In this document: piece by piece, positions 58,694 through 64,000 of the stretch
Numbering within the stretch: the first letter of the stretch is position 1
How the letters are laid out: every line of letters begins with the position of its first letter
Assembly (NCBI GenBank): GCA_014800845.1
Contig: JAAVFJ010000003.1
Location: 1-64,000 of the forward strand
Source: Bacteroidales bacterium
Lineage (GTDB): Bacteria > Bacteroidota > Bacteroidia > Bacteroidales > Muribaculaceae
Reading direction: 5' to 3'
DNA: 64,000 nucleotides
Notes under the pieces: model-generated
Databases searched by the model: none
What the model saw: only the letters and a program-made list of their open reading frames with translations
Told to the model about the DNA's origin: nothing
Program-made: the position numbers and the translations under genes

Positions 58694-59782
58694 ATGCAAG
58701 CAAACAGCGCACCGAAGAAGGCTGTACTCACTCTTGAAGATGGCAGCCGTTTTGAGGGCTTTTCTTTTGGCTACGACCAGCAGCCCACAGCCGGAGAGGT
58801 AGTTTTCAACACCGCTATGACCGGCTATCCGGAGAGTTTGACCGACCCTTCCTATGAGGGGCAGATCCTTGTCACCACTTATCCCATACTTGGCAACTAT
58901 GGCGTGCCGGCCAAGGAGGTGAAGAGTGAGGCCGGAGTCAGTGATTATTTTGAATCAAGTCACATTCACTGTAAAGCAATAGTTTGCCAGGACTACAGCT
59001 TCGTGCCGAGTCACTGGCAGGCAACACGTTCGCTGCAGGATTGGCTCAAGGAGGAGAAGATTCCGGGTATCTACGGCATTGACACCCGCGCGCTGACCAA
59101 GCTGCTCCGCGAAAAGGGCAGCATGCTCGGTAAGATTACCTTCGAGGGTGGCGAGGACACTGATTTCTATGACCCCAACAAGGAGAATCTCATAGCCCGC
59201 GTAAGCACCAAGGAGGTGAAGGAGTTTGGAGAAGGGGAGAAGAGAGTGGTGCTCGTGGACTGCGGCACCAAGTACAACATTATCCGCTGTCTGACGCGCC
59301 GCGGCGTGAAGGTGACGCTTGTGCCCTGGGATTTTGATTTCAACACGCTTGATTACGACGGCCTGTTCATCTCCAACGGTCCCGGTTCCCCCGAGTTTGC
59401 CGAAAAGACTGTGGAGCATATTCGCGAGGCCATGCGTCGCGAGAAGCCCATCTGCGGCATCTGCATGGGCAATCAGCTCCTCTCAAAGGCTGCCGGCGCT
59501 AAGATCTACAAGCTCAAATATGGCCACCGTTCCCACAATCAGCCCGTGCGCCTCATGGGCACCGACAAGTGCTACATCACAAGTCAGAACCATGGCTTCG
59601 CAGTGGACAACGACACCATACCCGCCGACTGGGAACCCCACTTTATTAATATGAACGACGGTACAAACGAGGGCATCCGCCACCGCAGCAAGCCCTGGTT
59701 TTCCGCTCAGTTCCACCCCGAGGCCTCTTCCGGTCCGAAGGATACAGAGTTTATTTTCGACGAATTTATTAAGCTTCTTTAA
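58694..59782 (+). CDS. carA: Carbamoyl-phosphate synthase, small subunit
   Basis: CarA hydrolyses glutamine and channels ammonia to CarB for pyrimidine and arginine synthesis. The 362-residue product has the CPSase small-subunit N-terminal domain (LTLEDGSRFEGFSFGYDQQPTAGEVVFNTAMTGYPESLTDPSYEGQI). A class I glutamine amidotransferase domain follows: LFISNGPGSPE, PICGICMGNQLL (nucleophile Cys), and AQFHPEASSGPKDTEFIFD (catalytic His and Glu). It precedes carB by 15 bp. Confidence 0.96.
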   Translation: MQANSAPKKAVLTLEDGSRFEGFSFGYDQQPTAGEVVFNTAMTGYPESLTDPSYEGQILVTTYPILGNYGVPAKEVKSEAGVSDYFESSHIHCKAIVCQDYSFVPSHWQATRSLQDWLKEEKIPGIYGIDTRALTKLLREKGSMLGKITFEGGEDTDFYDPNKENLIARVSTKEVKEFGEGEKRVVLVDCGTKYNIIRCLTRRGVKVTLVPWDFDFNTLDYDGLFISNGPGSPEFAEKTVEHIREAMRREKPICGICMGNQLLSKAAGAKIYKLKYGHRSHNQPVRLMGTDKCYITSQNHGFAVDNDTIPADWEPHFINMNDGTNEGIRHRSKPWFSAQFHPEASSGPKDTEFIFDEFIKLL

Positions 59783-59797
59783 TACGATCCTCCTGAT

Positions 59798-62700
59798 ATG
59801 CAACAGATTAAGAAAGTGCTCCTGCTTGGTTCCGGAGCTTTGAAGATAGGCGAGGCCGGCGAATTTGACTACTCCGGCTCTCAGGCGCTGAAAGCTATGA
59901 AGGAGGAGGGCATTGAGACTATCCTCATCAATCCCAATATAGCCACGGTGCAGACCTCCGATGGTTTTGCTGACCGCATCTATTTCCTGCCCGTGACCCC
60001 TTATTTTGTGCGCAAGGTGATAGAGAAGGAGCGCCCCGACGGCATCTTCCTGGCCTTCGGCGGACAGACGGCTCTCAACTGCGGCGTGCAGATTTATGAA
60101 GACGGCACTCTGGAGGAATTCGGCGTGCGTGTGCTCGGCACACCGGTGCAGGCTATCATGGACACCGAGGACCGCGAGCTCTTCGTGCGCAAGCTCGACG
60201 AAATCGACGTGAAGACCATCAAGAGTGAGGCTGTGACGAGCGTGGAGAGCGCTCTGGCGGCTGCCGACCAGCTCGGCTACCCCGTGATTGTGCGTGCGGC
60301 TTACGCTCTGGGCGGCCTCGGTTCCGGTTTCTGCGACGACCGCGAGCAGCTCATCTCTCTCGTGGAGAAGGCGCTGGCATTCTCTCCGCAGGTGCTTGTG
60401 GAGAAGTCGCTCCGCGGATGGAAAGAGGTGGAGTATGAGGTGGTGCGTGACCGCTTCGACAACTGTATCACTGTCTGCAACATGGAGAACTTCGACCCGC
60501 TGGGTATCCACACCGGCGAGAGCATCGTGGTGGCCCCCTCGCAGACTCTGAGCAATGAGGACTACCACATGCTGCGCAAGCTCGCCATCAAGATTATCCG
60601 CCACGTGGGCATCGTGGGTGAGTGCAACGTGCAGTATGCCTATGACCCGCAGAGCATGGACTACCGCGTGATTGAGGTGAACGCCCGCCTGTCTCGTTCA
60701 TCGGCGCTGGCTTCGAAGGCTACGGGCTACCCGCTGGCATTCGTGGCTGCGAAGCTTGGCCTGGGCTACGGCCTTTTTGACCTCAAGAACTCTGTGACCA
60801 AGAGCACTTCGGCCTTCTTCGAGCCCGCTCTGGATTATATAGTGTGTAAGATTCCCCGCTGGGACCTCGGCAAATTCCACGGTGTGCGCCGCGAAATCGG
60901 CTCATCCATGAAGAGTGTGGGCGAGGTGATGGCCATAGGCCGCACCTTCGAAGAGGTGATTCAGAAGGGTCTGCGCATGATTGGTCAGGGCATGCACGGC
61001 TTCGTGGAGAACAAGAATATTAGCATCCCCGATATAGACAAGGCGCTTGCCGAACCCACTGACCGCCGTATCTTCGTGATAGCCAAGGCGCTGCGTCAGG
61101 GTTACACGGTGGAGCGCATCCATGAGCTCACAAAGATTGACCGCTGGTTCCTGGAGAAGCTCTCAAACATAATCCGCACCAACTTTGAGCTGGAGAAGTA
61201 TGACGACATCAACGCTCTGCCCGCCGACCTCCTGCGTCTGGCCAAGCAGCAGGGCTTCAGCGACTTCCAGGTGGCCCGCGCTCTCTATGGCGACCGCATG
61301 CACAAGGAGAGCGCTCAGCTGAGCGACACGGTGCGCGCATGCCGTTTGCAGCATCACATCACTCCGGTGGTGAAGCAGATCGACACACTCGCCGCTGAGT
61401 ATCCCGCGCAGACTAACTACCTGTATCTCACCTACAACGGTACCCACAACGATGTGGATTACAAGGGTGACCACCGCTCGGTGGTGGTGCTTGGTTCCGG
61501 CGCTTACCGTATCGGCTCCAGCGTGGAGTTTGACTGGTGTGGCGTAAACGCGCTGATGACCTGTGCCAAAGAGGGTTACCGCCCCGTGATGATAAATTAT
61601 AACCCGGAGACCGTAAGCACGGACTATGACATGTGCGAGCGCCTCTACTTCGATGAGCTCACCTATGAGCGCGTCATGGACATACTCGACCTCGAAGCTC
61701 CCCACGGCGTGATTCTCAGCACCGGCGGTCAGATTCCCAACAATCTGGCTATGCGCCTTGATGCCGCCCACGTAAACATTCTTGGCACTCAGGCTGCCGA
61801 CATCGACAACGCTGAGGACCGCAACAAGTTCTCAAGCCTCTGCGACGAAATCGGCGTGGACCAGCCCCGCTGGCGTGAGCTTACGAGCCTGGCCGACATT
61901 GACGAGTTTGTGGCCGAGGTTGGCTTCCCCGTGCTCGTGCGCCCCAGTTATGTGCTCTCAGGCGCGGCGATGAATGTCTGCTCCAACGAGGATGAGCTCG
62001 AACGCTTCCTCAAGCTGGCCGCCAATGTGAGCAAGCAGCACCCCGTGGTGGTGAGCGAATTCATCCAGGGTGCCAAGGAGATAGAGCTCGACGCCGTGGC
62101 TCAGGAGGGTGAAATCAAGCTCTACGCCATCAGCGAACACATAGAATTTGCCGGTGTGCACTCCGGCGATGCCACCATACAGTTCCCCCCGCAGAAGCTC
62201 TACGTGGAGACCATGCGCCGCATAAAGAAAATTTCCGGCAAGATTGCCCGCGCGCTTCATATCTCCGGACCTTTCAACATCCAGTTCCTCGCTAAGGACA
62301 ACGATATCAAGGTAATAGAGTGCAACCTGCGTGCCTCTCGCTCGTTCCCCTTCGTGAGCAAGGTTTCCAAGCAGAATTTCATAGACATGGCCACTCGCGT
62401 CATGCTCGGAATCCCTGTGGAGAAGACCGCCGGACGCGCCTTTGACCTGGACTACGTGGGTGTGAAAGCCAGCCAGTTCAGCTTCTCGCGTCTGCAGGGC
62501 GCCGACCCCGTGCTCGGTGTGGACATGAGCTCTACCGGCGAGGTGGGCTGCATAGGCGATGATACCTCTGAAGCAGTGCTTAAGGCCATGCTCTCAGTGG
62601 GTTACACCATCCCCCGCAAAGACCGCAAGATACTCATCTCTTCCGGCACCGTCAAGTCAAAGGTGAGCCTGCTCGATGCCGCCCGTCTGCTTCACCGCAA

Positions 62701-63022
62701 GGGCTACACCATCTGCGCCACCGAAGGCACCCACGACTTCCTCAGCGAAAACGGTGTCCCCTCAGTGCGCGTCTATATGCCTAACGAGCAGGGCAAGCCC
62801 CAAGCCATCGACATGCTTCACTCCAAGGAGATAGACTTCGTGGTGAATATTCCCAAGAATCTGACTCCCAAGGAGTTGAGCAATGGCTACAAGGTGCGTC
62901 GCGCCGCCGTGGACCTCAACATACCGCTGATTACCAACGCGCGCCTGGCCTCTGCCTTCATTCAGGCCTTCTGCGAAATCAGCCTTGACCAGGTACCCAT
63001 CAAGAGCTGGAACGAATACTGA
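59798..63022 (+). CDS. carB: Carbamoyl-phosphate synthase, large subunit
   Basis: CarB makes carbamoyl phosphate from ammonia, bicarbonate and two ATP. The 1074-residue product has two homologous ATP-grasp halves: VLLLGSGALKIGEAGEFDYSGSQALKAMKEEGIETILINPNIATVQTS in the first and VVVLGSGAYRIGSSVEFDWCGVNALMTC in the second. The C-terminal MGS-like allosteric domain (ISSGTVKSKVSLLDAARLLHRKGYTICATEGTHDFL) ends with KVRRAAVDLNIPLITNARLASAFI. Full length for the family. Its stop overlaps the next ATG. Confidence 0.97.
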   Translation: MQQIKKVLLLGSGALKIGEAGEFDYSGSQALKAMKEEGIETILINPNIATVQTSDGFADRIYFLPVTPYFVRKVIEKERPDGIFLAFGGQTALNCGVQIYEDGTLEEFGVRVLGTPVQAIMDTEDRELFVRKLDEIDVKTIKSEAVTSVESALAAADQLGYPVIVRAAYALGGLGSGFCDDREQLISLVEKALAFSPQVLVEKSLRGWKEVEYEVVRDRFDNCITVCNMENFDPLGIHTGESIVVAPSQTLSNEDYHMLRKLAIKIIRHVGIVGECNVQYAYDPQSMDYRVIEVNARLSRSSALASKATGYPLAFVAAKLGLGYGLFDLKNSVTKSTSAFFEPALDYIVCKIPRWDLGKFHGVRREIGSSMKSVGEVMAIGRTFEEVIQKGLRMIGQGMHGFVENKNISIPDIDKALAEPTDRRIFVIAKALRQGYTVERIHELTKIDRWFLEKLSNIIRTNFELEKYDDINALPADLLRLAKQQGFSDFQVARALYGDRMHKESAQLSDTVRACRLQHHITPVVKQIDTLAAEYPAQTNYLYLTYNGTHNDVDYKGDHRSVVVLGSGAYRIGSSVEFDWCGVNALMTCAKEGYRPVMINYNPETVSTDYDMCERLYFDELTYERVMDILDLEAPHGVILSTGGQIPNNLAMRLDAAHVNILGTQAADIDNAEDRNKFSSLCDEIGVDQPRWRELTSLADIDEFVAEVGFPVLVRPSYVLSGAAMNVCSNEDELERFLKLAANVSKQHPVVVSEFIQGAKEIELDAVAQEGEIKLYAISEHIEFAGVHSGDATIQFPPQKLYVETMRRIKKISGKIARALHISGPFNIQFLAKDNDIKVIECNLRASRSFPFVSKVSKQNFIDMATRVMLGIPVEKTAGRAFDLDYVGVKASQFSFSRLQGADPVLGVDMSSTGEVGCIGDDTSEAVLKAMLSVGYTIPRKDRKILISSGTVKSKVSLLDAARLLHRKGYTICATEGTHDFLSENGVPSVRVYMPNEQGKPQAIDMLHSKEIDFVVNIPKNLTPKELSNGYKVRRAAVDLNIPLITNARLASAFIQAFCEISLDQVPIKSWNEY

Positions 63023-64000
63023 TGCTTTTCAATTCCTTTGCGTTCCTGTGTGTAATCCCCGTAGTGCTGTTCGTGTACTACTTGGCCATCCACGCATGTT
63101 CGCCTAAAGGAAACAGACTTACAAATCGCGTGGCTAATGCTCTATTGCTGGGCATAAGCTACGCGTTTTTCTTCTATAATCAGCCCGCCTACACTCTCTT
63201 GCTCTTTGCTCTGACGCTGCTGACCTACCTCTTCGGGCGTCTCTTCGACCGCGGCGAGAAGGGTGACAGCCGCGCTCCGCAATCCGCAAAGCGCAAGCGA
63301 GGGGGGCTCATCACGCTGGCGGTGCTGCTCGTAATCCTCCCTCTGCTCTTCTTTAAATATTACAACTTCCTGCTCGACCTCAGCCTTGACCTCTTCTCGG
63401 CTATGGGTATAGACTGGCATGCTCCCCGCAGCAGCTGGATAGTGCCCCTGGGTATCAGCTTCTTCACCTTTCAGGCTTTGGGTTACGTGTGGGACGTATA
63501 CTACGACCGCATCCGGGCCGAGCGTAATTTTGCCGACTACATGCTCTTCGTGGCCTTCTTCCCCCAGATAGCCTCCGGACCCATCAGCAAGGCTCAGGAC
63601 CTGCTTCCGCAGATCAAGAAACCGCGTCCGCTAAGCTGGCCCGACATAACCGCCGGCATGAAGCTGCTGCTCTGGGGCTACTTCCTGAAAGCTGTCTTTG
63701 CCGACCGCATGGCAATCACTGCCGACATAGTCTTCGGCGCGTGGGAGCACTACTCCGGCTTCTACTGCTTTATCGGCTCCATCATGTACTCGCTGCAGAT
63801 CTACGGCGACTTCGCCGGCTATTCCCTTATGGCCATAGGTGTGGCGCGTATGCTCGGTTTTCGCCTCATCAACAACTTCCAGCGCCCTTATCTCTCCGCC
63901 TCTGTCAGCGAATTCTGGCGCCGTTGGCACATCAGCCTCTCCACCTGGCTACGCGACTACGTCTACATCCCCCTCGGAGGTAACCGCAAAGGGCGCGGAC
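63022..64000 (+). CDS. MBOAT-family O-acyltransferase, partial
   Basis: The gene starts at the ATG overlapping the carB TGA (TGATG) and runs off the window, so it is absent from the ORF track. The visible 326 residues have several membrane helices (FAFLCVIPVVLFVYYLAIHA, LLFALTLLTYLFG, LITLAVLLVILPLLFF) and MBOAT features as in AlgI/DltB: PLGISFFTFQALGYVWDVYY, FVAFFPQIASGPI, QIYGDFAGYSLMAIGVARMLGF and the catalytic-His motif RRWHISLSTWLRDYVYIPLGG. It probably acylates an extracellular polysaccharide. Confidence 0.9.
   Translation, partial: MLFNSFAFLCVIPVVLFVYYLAIHACSPKGNRLTNRVANALLLGISYAFFFYNQPAYTLLLFALTLLTYLFGRLFDRGEKGDSRAPQSAKRKRGGLITLAVLLVILPLLFFKYYNFLLDLSLDLFSAMGIDWHAPRSSWIVPLGISFFTFQALGYVWDVYYDRIRAERNFADYMLFVAFFPQIASGPISKAQDLLPQIKKPRPLSWPDITAGMKLLLWGYFLKAVFADRMAITADIVFGAWEHYSGFYCFIGSIMYSLQIYGDFAGYSLMAIGVARMLGFRLINNFQRPYLSASVSEFWRRWHISLSTWLRDYVYIPLGGNRKGRG

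Noticed and set aside
59483-60604. 373-codon minus-strand ORF spanning carA and carB
   Set aside because: Antisense shadow of two certain genes and crosses their junction and the carB start.
1-64000. tRNA, rRNA genes and CRISPR arrays
   Set aside because: No T-arm-like GGTTCGA motifs in cloverleaf context, no rRNA signature and no regularly spaced repeats were found by eye; a tRNAscan or CRISPR search was not possible.

Overview
The window looks like a chromosomal segment of a gut Bacteroidales, most likely a Muribaculaceae-type organism. Signs are the Bacteroidota promoter signature (TTTG, 19-20 nt, TAnnTTTG) upstream of many genes, a PorT-PorP-GldK-GldL-GldM-GldN type IX secretion locus, Bacteroidota-only families (DUF3467, DUF4834, DUF4831, Lnb/DUF4105), a TonB-ExbD-ExbD-ExbB operon, and many lipoproteins with an A/S-C lipobox. 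Family level is inference; the phylum is well supported.

Layout. 0-2.2 kb is an accessory scar: an IS30-type transposase remnant, the first ~80 residues of a C5 DNA methyltransferase, the first ~40 residues of an AbiH-like protein, then an intact membrane-anchored PD-(D/E)XK-like protein coupled to a 50-residue protein with 16 acidic residues and no Lys or Arg. 2.4-5.8 kb is a four-gene operon (4-TM protein, three GYF_2 proteins, one with an SPFH domain and one with a TerB-like segment and zinc ribbon). 6.0-7.5 kb has an HTH regulator, a structured repeat element and a Bcp peroxiredoxin. 7.8-12.8 kb holds tonB-exbD-exbD-exbB and pgk. 12.9-15.0 kb holds an APH-type kinase fused to a RapZ C-terminal domain, followed by a MurU-like nucleotidyltransferase, probably for cell-wall sugar recycling. 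15.1-20.7 kb has an MFS carrier, an OM barrel and three surface-glycan genes. 20.9-21.4 kb has no gene but carries a promoter, at least seven hairpins and a terminator: a ~420-nt structured RNA or leader. It precedes an 825-residue Ig-like (BIG2) adhesin with a type IX sorting signal.

24.1-29.4 kb is a housekeeping run (DUF3467, cysS, aroQ, O-methyltransferase, rbfA, LolE-like permease, repeat lipoprotein). 29.5-32.2 kb is psd-pssA-DUF4834-HAD (phospholipid synthesis), divergent from rluD-like-purE-ispG (32.5-35.5 kb). topA, an M3 peptidase, an EEP phosphohydrolase, a thioredoxin lipoprotein and two overlapping rhomboids run leftward to 43.8 kb. HU, a flavodoxin lipoprotein and a PepSY-TM protein run rightward. 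Lnb-like, DUF4831 and the fused NAD(P)HX repair enzyme run leftward.

49.6-56.8 kb is the type IX secretion core-complex operon. Its likely client in this window is the BIG2 adhesin at 21.4 kb, whose C-terminus looks like a type A sorting domain. 57-58.5 kb carries a pair of divergent paralogous lipoproteins of AT-richer composition. carA-carB and the start of an MBOAT O-acyltransferase close the window. No tRNA, rRNA or CRISPR array was seen.
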